Assembly: GCF_017498545.1 (NCBI RefSeq)
Contig: NZ_CP071793.1
Coordinates: forward strand, 9,728,256 to 9,792,255
DNA from: Sulfidibacter corallicola
GTDB lineage: Bacteria > Acidobacteriota > Holophagae > Acanthopleuribacterales > Acanthopleuribacteraceae
DNA length: 64,000 nucleotides
Direction: 5' to 3'
In this document: positions 8,783 to 17,873 of the stretch, piece by piece
Layout of the letters: every line of letters begins with the position of its first letter
Position numbering within the stretch: the first letter of the stretch is position 1
Notes under the pieces: generated by a model
Databases searched by the model: none
Seen by the model: only the letters and a program-made list of their open reading frames with translations
Told to the model about the DNA's origin: nothing
Program-made: the position numbers and the translations under genes

Positions 8783-9298
8783 TCACCCAATCTTGGCAAG
8801 CAAGGTGCGGAGCTGGTCCCGCTCCTCCTCGGTCAACTCGGAAAGCATGCGCTCTTCCGTGTCCACGTGGGAAACGACCAACTCCTCCGCGAGCGCGAAG
8901 CCTTCTTCCGTCAGCACGATCTTGAGGCCGCGGCGATCGTCTGGGTCCGAGGTGCGCTGGATCAATCCCCGCTTCTCCAAACGATCGAGTCGGTTGGTCA
9001 TCGCCGAGGTGGACAGCATGATCTCCTTGGCCAATGCCGAGGGGGATAGAGATCGGCCAGGACCCTGGCGGCGAAGGGTCAGGATTACGTCGAATCCGGC
9101 GAGGTCCAGCCCGCAACCGGCCAGGTTGGCCTGCACGCCGAGACGCAAGCGCTCACCGGCACGCCAAACCTCGCCGCACACCGCCATCGGGGTCGGATCG
9201 ATGTCGGGTCGCTCGCGACGCCACTGCGCGAGGATGGACGCCATGGGGGCACCGGAAGGCGCCCGATGTGAAGATTTCGGTTTTTTAGCTTGACTCAT
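8783..9298 (-). CDS. MarR-family transcriptional regulator
   Basis: The 171-residue protein has a winged helix-turn-helix: FDVILTLRRQ, LSPSALAKEIMLSTSAMTNRL, DRLEKRGLIQR and the wing signature SDPDDRRGLKIVLTEEG. This is the MarR arrangement, normally a dimer that represses a divergent neighbour and lets go on binding a small phenolic or other ligand. It is divergent from a nitroreductase gene that starts at 9413. A 12-bp perfect palindrome lies in the 115-bp gap and is a plausible operator. I chose the ATG at 9298 (MSQAKKPKSS); another in-frame ATG lies 12 nt upstream at 9310. Confidence 0.88.
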   Translation of the reverse strand: MSQAKKPKSSHRAPSGAPMASILAQWRRERPDIDPTPMAVCGEVWRAGERLRLGVQANLAGCGLDLAGFDVILTLRRQGPGRSLSPSALAKEIMLSTSAMTNRLDRLEKRGLIQRTSDPDDRRGLKIVLTEEGFALAEELVVSHVDTEERMLSELTEEERDQLRTLLAKIG

Positions 9299-9335
9299 GA
9301 AAAGCACCAACCTAGATTATCCGACATCGAGTATT

Positions 9336-9347
9336 TCGATATCGAAT
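9336..9347. promoter_or_regulatory. 12-bp palindrome, candidate MarR operator
   Basis: TTCGATATCGAA is a perfect inverted repeat in the intergenic region between the divergent MarR and nitroreductase genes. Flanking AT-rich sequence could be promoter. Operator function is inferred from position and symmetry only. Confidence 0.45.
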
Positions 9348-9412
9348 TATCTGTCTTTCAAATATCCCACCCAAAGATATACCGAATCACACGCCGTGTA
9401 AAGGAGCCCATC

Positions 9413-10015
9413 ATGATGACCACCCGTACCCCGGATCACCCCATTGCACCCATCTTCCTCGATCGCTGGTCGCCGCGCGCCTTCTCTCCCGAGCCAATCC
9501 CCCCGCGGGATCTCTTCACCATGCTCGAAGCGGCCCGCTGGGCGCCCTCGGCCTACAACGTCCAGCCCTGGCGGTTTCTGTACTCGATCCGGGGCGATGC
9601 GCACTGGCAGCAGTACCTGTCGTTGCTGGATACCTTCAATGTGGGCTGGGCCCGCCACGCCTCCGCCCTGGTGTTCGTCCTCTCGGATACCGTCATGCCG
9701 GGAAATGGTCGACGGGAGCCCAAGAGGTCCCGAACGAACAGCTTCGATGCCGGCGCGGCCTGGGCCCAACTCGCCCTTCAGGCGACGTCACTTGGTTATC
9801 AGGCCCATGCGATGGGCGGCATCGACTTCGCCCGATCACAGACCGATCTCGCGGTGCCCGACCACTATCGTATCGAGATAGCGGTGGCCATCGGAAAACC
9901 CGCGGATCCTTCGGTCTTGCCCGAGCCACTGCGCGCCCGGGAACGACCCAGCCAACGACTTCCGGTCCAAGAGATCGCCTTTGCCGGCGCCTTTCCACAG
10001 CAAGCGTTCCCGTGA
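9413..10015 (+). CDS. Nitroreductase-family protein
   Basis: The 200-residue protein fits the FMN-dependent nitroreductase fold: RWSPRAFSPEPIP near the start with the conserved R-S-x-R type motif, then LEAARWAPSAYNVQPWRF (the S-x-x-N-x-Q-P-W FMN contact), and AGAAWAQLALQATSLGYQAHAMGG in the helix that contacts the flavin. Such enzymes reduce nitro compounds, quinones or enones with NAD(P)H in the cytoplasm. An AAGGAG site at 9401-9406 supports start at ATG 9413 (or 9416). Upstream codons in the same frame overlap the MarR promoter region and are not likely translated. It is probably controlled by the divergent MarR gene. Confidence 0.88.
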   Translation: MMTTRTPDHPIAPIFLDRWSPRAFSPEPIPPRDLFTMLEAARWAPSAYNVQPWRFLYSIRGDAHWQQYLSLLDTFNVGWARHASALVFVLSDTVMPGNGRREPKRSRTNSFDAGAAWAQLALQATSLGYQAHAMGGIDFARSQTDLAVPDHYRIEIAVAIGKPADPSVLPEPLRARERPSQRLPVQEIAFAGAFPQQAFP

Positions 10016-10156
10016 ACGCCAAAACGCCTTCGACGTGGCGCGGCGCATCCGACCGCATCTCGAAACAAGACACATAACCCACCACAACCAAACCATCCAT
10101 GCCGAGCCGCCCATCGTTCCCAATCCGATTGCAGCCAAGAAAAGGAGTTCCCCACG

Positions 10157-11083
10157 ATGTCGACCCTCACCCTGCAACGAACAGGTCCCACTCGATTCAG
10201 CGCGGCGGGGAACCCCGCGGTCCTCCTCCTCACCACGGGCACCCTGATCGGTTTCAACTTCCCGCTGGGGAAAATCGCCGGTGAAGCGGGCATCTCGCCC
10301 CTCGTCTGGGCGATGCTCGTGTCTCTGGGCGCATCCGGCGTGTTGCTTCCCATCCTGTCGGTCCAGCGCCGCCTGACGATGCCCAACCTCCGAATGGTGC
10401 GTTACATCGTCATTTCGGGCCTCGTGTCGTTCGTGATCCCCAACCTGCTGCTGTTCAGCGTCATTCCGAAAACCGGCGCAGGCTATACGGGCCTCATGTT
10501 CGCCCTCTCGCCCGTGTTCACGCTGACGTTGGCGGTTCTGTGCGGCTTGGAACGGCCAGACCGAATGGGGCTGTGGGGCATCGCGTTCGGATTGATTGGT
10601 GCGGCGACGGTGAGCCTGACGCGCGGCTCCGCCGCGGGTGCGCCCCCCACACTTTGGTTGGTCGCCGCCCTGCTCGTGCCGCTTCTGCTGGCCTGCGGCA
10701 ACATCTACCGCACCTGGGACTGGCCGGACGGCGCCCAGCCCGACGTCCTGGCCTTCTGGAGCCACGCCTTCGCGGTTGTGGTCTTCGCCACACTCTCCCT
10801 GGCTTTCAACGCATCGCTTCCCTTGGCGGAACTGGCCTCGTCTCCCCTGGCCGCCCTGGCGCAGATGGCCGTGGCCGGCGCCACCTTTCCCGTCTTCTTC
10901 CGGTTGCAGCAACGGGGCGGGCCCGTGTTGCTGAGCCAAATCGGATACGTCGCGGCCGCCGTCGGCCTCATCGCCGCCACCCTCCTCCTCGGCGAGCACT
11001 ATGGCACCGTGACCTGGATCGGCGCGGGCATCGTCGCCCTCGGCATCGGCATCACCGTCACCTCTCAATGGACTGAGGCTTGA
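10157..11083 (+). CDS. EamA/DMT-family transporter
   Basis: The 308-residue protein has about ten hydrophobic segments in two EamA halves (for example NPAVLLLTTGTLIGFNFPLG, MVRYIVISGLVSFVIPNLLL, LIAATLLLGEHYGTVTW). The second half carries the usual LGE motif near its end. DMT-superfamily members export amino acids or other metabolites from the cytoplasm; the substrate cannot be predicted from sequence. A good AAGGAG lies 11 nt before ATG 10157. The gene follows the nitroreductase by about 140 bp in the same direction and could share its regulation, for example in detoxification. Confidence 0.88.
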   Translation: MSTLTLQRTGPTRFSAAGNPAVLLLTTGTLIGFNFPLGKIAGEAGISPLVWAMLVSLGASGVLLPILSVQRRLTMPNLRMVRYIVISGLVSFVIPNLLLFSVIPKTGAGYTGLMFALSPVFTLTLAVLCGLERPDRMGLWGIAFGLIGAATVSLTRGSAAGAPPTLWLVAALLVPLLLACGNIYRTWDWPDGAQPDVLAFWSHAFAVVVFATLSLAFNASLPLAELASSPLAALAQMAVAGATFPVFFRLQQRGGPVLLSQIGYVAAAVGLIAATLLLGEHYGTVTWIGAGIVALGIGITVTSQWTEA

Positions 11084-11322
11084 TTCCCCATTTTTTGCGA
11101 ATCCGCATCGCCGTTCCGAGGTTTCGGTTGGTTCGCCCGAAACCAAAACAACATGCCGCCGGCGGAAATGGGACCGGTCGCACCCGCTGTCAACGGCCAT
11201 GAACCTGGTCCTGCAATCGGTCCGGTTCGATCTCCACCACTTGACTCTCGTGTTTCCGTCATTAATTATTGGTTAATCAAAATTCTCTGTCATTGAATGA
11301 TTCAAGCATTCCTCGAGGGCTC

Positions 11323-14300
11323 ATGAACCATCCATCCTCCGACGGCTCTTTTCCAAACGCTCCCGAACCCACACGACAGCAGAGGAATGAAGCGCTCTTC
11401 CACCGCCTCAATGCGGAGAATCCCCGGGCCTTGGGGCACAGCCTGGAGAAGCTGGCCGCGAAAGAATATCCAACGGCCCCGCTGCAAAGTCCGTCGGGGC
11501 AAACAGGCCTTCCCCAAGCCGAAACGAAAGATTCAGCCGCGCCGCACCAGCAAATGCGACAGGCGTTGGTCACGCCCGATGCCGGTTTTTCTCCGAGATC
11601 GGCCACAAGAGAAACGACGGAGCTCGCTTTGGACTCGCTCTGCGGTCCCTTTCGCATCATCGACAAGCTGGGCGAAGGCGGCATGGGTTCGGTTTACCTG
11701 GCCGTCAGGGATGAGTTCCCCGACCTGAAAGTGGCCTTGAAAACCCTTTCTTCCTGGAATCCGCAGTCGAGATCCCGCTTCCAAAGAGAATGTCACATCC
11801 TTTCCGGCCTCAAACACGCCGGAATCGCCCATCTCATGGACGCCGGCGTCCTGCCCAACGGTCAACCCTGGTTGGCCATGGAGTACGTCCAGGGTGAAAC
11901 GCTCGATGTCTGGCTGCGGCAAAACCAACCCGGCCTGAAGGAACGGTTGGCCCTGTTCCTAAAGATTTGCGACGCCATGAGCCATGCCCATCAACAAATG
12001 GTCATCCACCGCGATGTAAAACCCGGCAACATCATCATCCAACCCAATGGCAACCCCAAACTCCTGGACTTCGGCATTGCGGCGACCCTCGACCCGGATA
12101 CCGGCGAACAGGCCATGATCACGGGCCAACTCGAAACGAGGTTGACGCCTCAATACGCCTCGCCAGAACAGATCAGCAGCAAACGACTCAGTGCTGCATC
12201 CGACGTCTACAGCCTGGGAGTGGTCCTCTACGAATTATTGACAGGGGCGCTTCCCTACCACCTCGAATCGGCCGATCCGTTCGAAATATACCGAATCATC
12301 AACGAGGCACATATCGTTCGGCCCAGTAAGCTGCGCGGGCAATCAGGTGGAACCACCGGCAAGTTTACCCAACAACTGCGCGGCGACCTGGATATCATCA
12401 CGCTCAAGGCCTTGGAGCGCGACCCGGACCGCCGTTACTCCAGCGTTGAGGCCTTGGCCTCGGACCTGCGACTTTTCCTTCTCGGCCTGCCCATCAGGGC
12501 GCGCCCGGCCACGAACCGCTATCGCCTGCGCAAATTTTTGCGACGCCATCCTTGGCCGGTGGGGGTGGCCTTCGGTTTGGTCTTTTTCCTCTCCTATTTT
12601 GCGATTTATGCCCGACACCAAAGCGCACAAACCGCCCGGCAACGCGACTTGGCCGAAAGCCGGCTCGAGACCTCCGAACGCATGACCCAGTTTCTCGTCT
12701 CGATGTTCGAACAGGTGGATCCCGACTTGGCCCGCAACCGAGAGGTCAGCGCGCTGGAAGTCATGGAAAACGGGCGCCGCCAGATTGGAACGGGCCTGGC
12801 CGACGACCCTCGGGTTCAGGTATTGCTGATGACGACCATGGCTCGCGTCTATCGTTCACTGGGCCATTACGAGCCATCGCGCGACTTGCTGACCGAAGCT
12901 GTCGACAAAGGCGATCCCGACCAAGCGTTCCTTTCTCGATTGGAGCTGATCAGCACCCTTCAAAGCGCCGGTGATTACGACGCGGCCCAGCGACAATTGG
13001 CGATCGTCGAAACCGAAGGCCTCCCGGCAGACGACCTCCTGAACCAAACCCGACTGGATCACAGTCGCGGCAAAATGTGGTTCCTGCGTGGCCAATACCA
13101 AGATGCCAAGGAGGCCTTCGCCGAGGCCGCCGCCAACATCGACCTGCTGCCGGTGGCGGAACGGTCGCTGCTCCTCAGCGACCGCGCCGAATTGCAGTTG
13201 GAACTGGGCCACTACGAACAGGCCATCGAGCAACAAAAACAACTGCTGACCTTGCGCCAGGAACTCTACGGCGAGCAGCATTCCCAAGTGGCCGAAACAC
13301 TGGCCGACCTGAGCATGATCTACACGGAAATGGATCAGTACGATCAGGCCGAAGCCTATATGAACCAGTCGGAAGAGATCTATCGTCAGATCTTTGGCGA
13401 GCGACATCCGCACCTGGTCAATTGCTTGCTGCGACGGGGATTGCTGGCCCGCCTCAAGGGAGAATCCGACCCCGCCGCCGAACATCTGAGAGAGGCCCAG
13501 GCCCTGGCCCGCGACCTGTTGGGCGAAGACCATCCCGTTACCGCCAATGTCCTCAACCATCTCGCGATCCTGCACCGCTTCACGGGCGACTACGAGGCGA
13601 GTGAAACGCTCTTGAAACAAGCGCTGGACATTCGCCGGCGGGTGCTTGGTGCAGATCACCCCCAGGTGGCGCTATGCCTCGATAGCCTCGCCTACTTGAT
13701 GCTGGACAGGGACGACCTGGCGGCCGCGGAAGCCATGTTGCGACGCGCCCTCGAAATCAAGATCGCCCGGCTCGGTGAAAAACATCCCGCCGTGGCGGAC
13801 TCGATCGAGGCCCTGGCCCAGGTGTACTCATCGAAAAACGACTTCAAGGAAGCCGAACCGCTGCTCCGCAAGGCGCTCGGCATCAAGATGCAAGTCATGG
13901 GAGAGAACCACAGGGTCGTGACGACGATGCTCAACAACCTGGCAAGCATCCTTCAGGACCGCGGTGATTTCGATGCCGCCGAGCCGCTCTACCGCCGCGC
14001 TTTGGCCAATACCAAAGAAACCCTGGGAGAAGAGCATCTCTACGTGGCGATCTACCAAAGCAACCTCGCAGGGTTGTTGCGCGACAAGGGCAATCATGCC
14101 GAAGCCCAAACCCTCTACCGCGAAGCGCTCCGTTTGATCCGCACCCAAATGGGCGAAGATCACCCCTATGTTCCCACTGCGATCAACAATTTGGCCAAGG
14201 TCCTTCATTACCGCGGCGATTTCGTCGGTGCCGAATCCCTGTTCCGCGAAGCACTTGCCAAAAGTATCGATTCCTTGGGCGAAGACCATACCCAGGCAGG

Positions 14301-15084
14301 GGCGTTGTCAGGCAACCTGGGCACCCTGCTCGTGGACACCGGCGACTACGCAGGTGCCAAACCCCTACTGCACAAAGCCTTGGAGATTCTCCAAGAAAAG
14401 CTTGGCCCCCGACACCGCAAGGTCAACCTAACCCTCTTGTTTTTGGGGCACCTGGCGAGGCGCGAAGGAAACCTGGATCGATCGGAACGATACTATCGCC
14501 AGGTACTCGAGTCCTACGAAGCGGTGGAGCCGGAAAACCGCCCGAATTTGGCTTCGGAACACATGGCGCTTGCCAGGCTCTATTTCCTGGGCGACCGCTT
14601 GGACGCGGCCCGAGCCCATCTCGAGAAGGCCGAAGCCGAGGTGGGCAAGTTACAACACGACAGTCCCCAGGCCGGCATTTGGTTTTTGCGAGCCCGCCTC
14701 CTGCGAAAAGAGGAGGAAAACGCGCAAGCTCAGGCCCTGTTGCACCAGGCACTGCAGCAAAGGCGCGAGCGCTTGGGAGACAGGCACCCGCTGGTCGCCG
14801 AGGTCCTCCTGGAACTGGCCCAGGTTTTGACGGCGACCGGACGACCCGACGAAGCCTGGCCCCTGGTGGACCAGGCTGCCGTGGCCTTGGCCTCGCTGCC
14901 GGCGGAACACGAATCCCACCAGGTGCTTTCCTCGGTCAAAGGTCTCATTCTGTTCGAACAGGGCAACGAAGCAGAGGGCGAAGAGCTGATGCGCGCGGCC
15001 CATCGCGCGCTTACGCAACACATGGGTGAGACCCATTACCTAACTCTGGCAGCGCAACGACGGATGCAGGCAAGGCGACCCTGA
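11323..15084 (+). CDS. Membrane Ser/Thr protein kinase with C-terminal TPR array
   Basis: The protein has about 1253 residues from ATG 11323 (a TTG at 11269 is a weaker alternative). After a Pro/Gln-rich N-terminal 105 residues comes a PknB-like kinase (about 110-390): glycine loop LGEGGMGSV, VALK lysine, HRDVKPGN, DFG, and ASPEQ in the activation segment. A single membrane segment follows (WPVGVAFGLVFFLSYF, near 412-430). The rest (about 450-1250) is an array of 42-residue kinesin-light-chain-like TPRs with motifs such as LGEDHPVTANVLNHLA and LGADHPQVALCLDSLA. All catalytic residues are intact. The kinase should lie in the cytoplasm with the TPRs across the membrane. Targets are unknown. A second kinase of the same layout is encoded at 26643-29672. 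Confidence 0.93.
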   Translation: MNHPSSDGSFPNAPEPTRQQRNEALFHRLNAENPRALGHSLEKLAAKEYPTAPLQSPSGQTGLPQAETKDSAAPHQQMRQALVTPDAGFSPRSATRETTELALDSLCGPFRIIDKLGEGGMGSVYLAVRDEFPDLKVALKTLSSWNPQSRSRFQRECHILSGLKHAGIAHLMDAGVLPNGQPWLAMEYVQGETLDVWLRQNQPGLKERLALFLKICDAMSHAHQQMVIHRDVKPGNIIIQPNGNPKLLDFGIAATLDPDTGEQAMITGQLETRLTPQYASPEQISSKRLSAASDVYSLGVVLYELLTGALPYHLESADPFEIYRIINEAHIVRPSKLRGQSGGTTGKFTQQLRGDLDIITLKALERDPDRRYSSVEALASDLRLFLLGLPIRARPATNRYRLRKFLRRHPWPVGVAFGLVFFLSYFAIYARHQSAQTARQRDLAESRLETSERMTQFLVSMFEQVDPDLARNREVSALEVMENGRRQIGTGLADDPRVQVLLMTTMARVYRSLGHYEPSRDLLTEAVDKGDPDQAFLSRLELISTLQSAGDYDAAQRQLAIVETEGLPADDLLNQTRLDHSRGKMWFLRGQYQDAKEAFAEAAANIDLLPVAERSLLLSDRAELQLELGHYEQAIEQQKQLLTLRQELYGEQHSQVAETLADLSMIYTEMDQYDQAEAYMNQSEEIYRQIFGERHPHLVNCLLRRGLLARLKGESDPAAEHLREAQALARDLLGEDHPVTANVLNHLAILHRFTGDYEASETLLKQALDIRRRVLGADHPQVALCLDSLAYLMLDRDDLAAAEAMLRRALEIKIARLGEKHPAVADSIEALAQVYSSKNDFKEAEPLLRKALGIKMQVMGENHRVVTTMLNNLASILQDRGDFDAAEPLYRRALANTKETLGEEHLYVAIYQSNLAGLLRDKGNHAEAQTLYREALRLIRTQMGEDHPYVPTAINNLAKVLHYRGDFVGAESLFREALAKSIDSLGEDHTQAGALSGNLGTLLVDTGDYAGAKPLLHKALEILQEKLGPRHRKVNLTLLFLGHLARREGNLDRSERYYRQVLESYEAVEPENRPNLASEHMALARLYFLGDRLDAARAHLEKAEAEVGKLQHDSPQAGIWFLRARLLRKEEENAQAQALLHQALQQRRERLGDRHPLVAEVLLELAQVLTATGRPDEAWPLVDQAAVALASLPAEHESHQVLSSVKGLILFEQGNEAEGEELMRAAHRALTQHMGETHYLTLAAQRRMQARRP

Positions 15085-15773
15085 GCCAGGCCGCGAAGGA
15101 CTCTTCATGTGACCACGCGCCTTTCACGCATGTTCGATTCGCTGGGTTCCCGGCCAACCCGACATCCTCGGGCCATGATCCACAGTGGGCCCGCACCTCG
15201 ATTTCCGACGGGCCAACGGCACGTCAGACCAAGGCGAGCACTACAAGGCGTTCATTCACCGCAACACCCTGGTCGGCGGCAGCTCCTGGCTGCGTTTCAT
15301 GGGTGCGGAACCCTACGTCGTCGAAGCCAACGTCATCAAGGGTGACAGCCTGACGCGCTGGGACCTGGCTTTCCAAGCGGGCGAGGTCTCCAGCGCGGTG
15401 GAGCCAAGGGACGCCGGCGTGACCGACGACGCGGGCAACCTGGCGGGTACCTACCGCGACCAGAGCCGGGGAACCCACGGCCACGAGGCCTTTCCCGTCG
15501 AGACCTCCTGCTACCTGGTCCCGCAGCCGGATTGGCTACGATCCTCGAGCACCGATCTCGCCGGTGCGGTAAGCGTTCTGGATTTCGTAAGCGTCTTCCA
15601 GGGACACTGCTCCTGCTGACGAAAAGCCACACCCGCTTCCCCCGGCATCCCTTCCCGGCAAAAGCCAGAGGCCCGACACCGGTTGGACCCCAGCCGAGCC
15701 GAATGAAAGTCCGGGAAGAAGGGACCCAAAGGGTTACCTTCGCCCCGGCACTCACAGCTCTCGATTGTTGTTT
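15085..15773. other. Region without a secure gene; possible degraded ORF
   Basis: The only notable frame is a plus-strand stretch at 15185-15619 (144 codons, GTG start), with segments such as EHYKAFIHRNTLVGGSSWLRFM and EPYVVEANVIKGDSLTRWDL that look protein-like. It has no clear ribosome site, matches no family I know and has no visible promoter, so I treat it as a possible gene remnant. Convergent to it is the CHAT-SAVED gene ending at 15774. Confidence 0.3.
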
Positions 15774-17699
15774 TTAGGGTTTCAGACGGTGACCAAGCGC
15801 AATCGTGGCCCCCACCTGCCCTTGATGGATCGAGTGGATGAAATCCGGTGCAATTTCGCCCAGCTCGCCTCCCAGGAAAAACGAGACTTCTGGAGGTAGG
15901 GAGACGAAGAGATGGATTTCGAAGTCACCCAACTCGTTCAGGAGCCGCAGCAAACATTGCCCAAGTGCCCGAGCCAAGCCGATTGCGATCTCGGGACAAG
16001 CAGCCTCATGTCGATCTATTTGTCCTCTTGGAAGCACAAAAGTGTAGGAGTCAAATTCGAGCCCCATCGCCAATCCCAATTTCTTCGGGTTCGAGGGCCG
16101 CCGGAGTGCCACGAAGACCGCTGCTCGATCTGTCGGTTCGTCCGCTCGCATGGTGACGATATCGCTGCCCATCGGAGAGGCCGGCCCTAGGCTGATGATA
16201 TCCTCTTTGTCGTGGATTTCCTTTTCTCGTAGAAAGACCCGTTTGGGTACATCTCGGAACAGGAAACCCGTGGTCAGCCAAATCGAAGGTACGGAAATCC
16301 CAGAAACGAAGAGCGACAATCGAGCATGCTCGTCTCGTCGTTTGTATGCAATCAGCTCGTCGACCAGGTCTAACGGGCCCGAAAGACCCTTTTCCGCTCC
16401 GCCAAGCCTTGGTGTGAAGAAATCGGGGCAGATCAATCGCTCGGGATCGAAGTGCGGGCCGGGTGGCAGGCGCGATGGCTTTCCTGCTATCTGAAAATGA
16501 AGATGTTGCCTATCGCGGAAGAGTTGAGCGTGATCTGGATCGAGAAACAACACGGGATTGGCCCAAGCAAGGGTGTTGGGCGATCGATTGAGGATGGCTA
16601 CACGAGACTCCCGAACCGCCTCGTCAATCGCGTCCCCACATCCAATTCGACGGAAGAACACCCGGGAAAAGGTCCGCGCGGCATCGTAGCTGATCTGGTA
16701 TTGCATGGCCACCACAGCGGGGGTGCCGCCAAGGACCATATTCCGTGCCACGCCATTGAAGGGATTGTACCCATCTCCATACTGTAGTCTGGCGCCTTCA
16801 CAGGAAATCAGGTTCACCAATCGTGGCGCGTGATAGGGATCGTCACACATGTTGGCCAAACGGGCACCGGTTACGTAATCACTCCTTCCCTCCTCATCTT
16901 CGAAGCAAAGCGACCATTCTCCCGTTTTGCCATCGACCCCGCCATGCCCGATAAATTGGAGAACGTGAACGGGTCGTTCCTTGAGATGGTCGCGCAAGTT
17001 TTGGGCGGTGGGTGGCTCGAGAAAATGGAGGTTGGCGATTTCGGAAGGTACCGCCTCTCGTAATTCCCGCTTGAACCGATCCGCACCGAAACAGTCCTCA
17101 TCCGAAGGCTCAGCAATTATGGCCAAGATTTCGAGACGCGTCGGTAGCTCTTGCACCTGCCGAAACGACTGACGATGAGGATTGGCGCGAACGATTGCAT
17201 GGTTGGTCCGCGCAAGGGGATGGGTGTCACGGGGGCGCCACATCAATTCCCAGGGCAGCTTATCCACATCCAGGAGATCGGGATTATATGGGTCGATCCG
17301 AAAGCAAAACAGAACCTGTTGATTTTCGGCCAGAATCCGGTCTACGAATTGATGAGCTTCATCCTGGAATATACTGGAGTAAAGCATCCAGCCAATGATT
17401 CGCTGCCTTCCACTGGGGGTATTGCAAAGAGAGCGAAACTCGCTCACAGAATGCAAGCCTATTCGCTCGGCGATTTCCACGAACCATGGCCCCAAATCTT
17501 CCTCTGCTTTCGGCTCGATTCCTCGAGCATCGGGTGAAAAATGCTTCATGCCTAGATGGGGCAGGATTGTTTGCAATTCACGGATCAGGAACGGTGGCTG
17601 AAAAGGCCGGATCAGGGTCTTACCATCGGCACTCAAGTGAACAGAGAGTGCGCTATTTGATTCCTTTTGAATTTCGATCACGACTTGCAGAGCTTTCAT
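15774..17699 (-). CDS. CHAT protease fused to SAVED cyclic-nucleotide sensor
   Basis: The 641-residue protein has a caspase-like CHAT domain in its first two thirds: VLQFIGHGG gives the catalytic His (H252), and VNLISCEGARLQYG gives the catalytic Cys (C300), followed by MVLGGTPAVVAMQYQI and FSRVFFRRI typical of CHAT. From about 440 to the end lies a divergent SAVED-type domain, seen best in its final strand-helix part (EIHLFVSLPPEVSFFLGGEL). SAVED domains bind cyclic oligonucleotides and switch on fused effectors; SAVED-CHAT proteases are known from type III CRISPR loci. It follows the TIR-SAVED gene by 175 bp on the same strand, with GAGGTGGG before the ATG. The protease substrate is unknown; no obvious target gene adjoins it. 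The SAVED call is less certain than the CHAT call. Confidence 0.78.
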   Translation of the reverse strand: MKALQVVIEIQKESNSALSVHLSADGKTLIRPFQPPFLIRELQTILPHLGMKHFSPDARGIEPKAEEDLGPWFVEIAERIGLHSVSEFRSLCNTPSGRQRIIGWMLYSSIFQDEAHQFVDRILAENQQVLFCFRIDPYNPDLLDVDKLPWELMWRPRDTHPLARTNHAIVRANPHRQSFRQVQELPTRLEILAIIAEPSDEDCFGADRFKRELREAVPSEIANLHFLEPPTAQNLRDHLKERPVHVLQFIGHGGVDGKTGEWSLCFEDEEGRSDYVTGARLANMCDDPYHAPRLVNLISCEGARLQYGDGYNPFNGVARNMVLGGTPAVVAMQYQISYDAARTFSRVFFRRIGCGDAIDEAVRESRVAILNRSPNTLAWANPVLFLDPDHAQLFRDRQHLHFQIAGKPSRLPPGPHFDPERLICPDFFTPRLGGAEKGLSGPLDLVDELIAYKRRDEHARLSLFVSGISVPSIWLTTGFLFRDVPKRVFLREKEIHDKEDIISLGPASPMGSDIVTMRADEPTDRAAVFVALRRPSNPKKLGLAMGLEFDSYTFVLPRGQIDRHEAACPEIAIGLARALGQCLLRLLNELGDFEIHLFVSLPPEVSFFLGGELGEIAPDFIHSIHQGQVGATIALGHRLKP

Positions 17700-17873
17700 T
17701 TTCCCACCTCGTTACTACAGTCCATAAGGCAACAATCACAATCCCGAGGAGCTTGCCGCACCCATCCATGGGCCTGAAAGCTCTTCGGAAAAATGAGGGA
17801 ACAATCACCGGTGTGACCCAACTCGCATCAGAGCCCACCTCCCTACACGAATTCCTAGAAGGGAAAACCACCA

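Noticed and set aside
15185..15619. Definite gene between the first TPR kinase and the CHAT-SAVED gene
   Set aside because: The frame lacks a ribosome site, ATG and known family, so it is listed only as a possible remnant.
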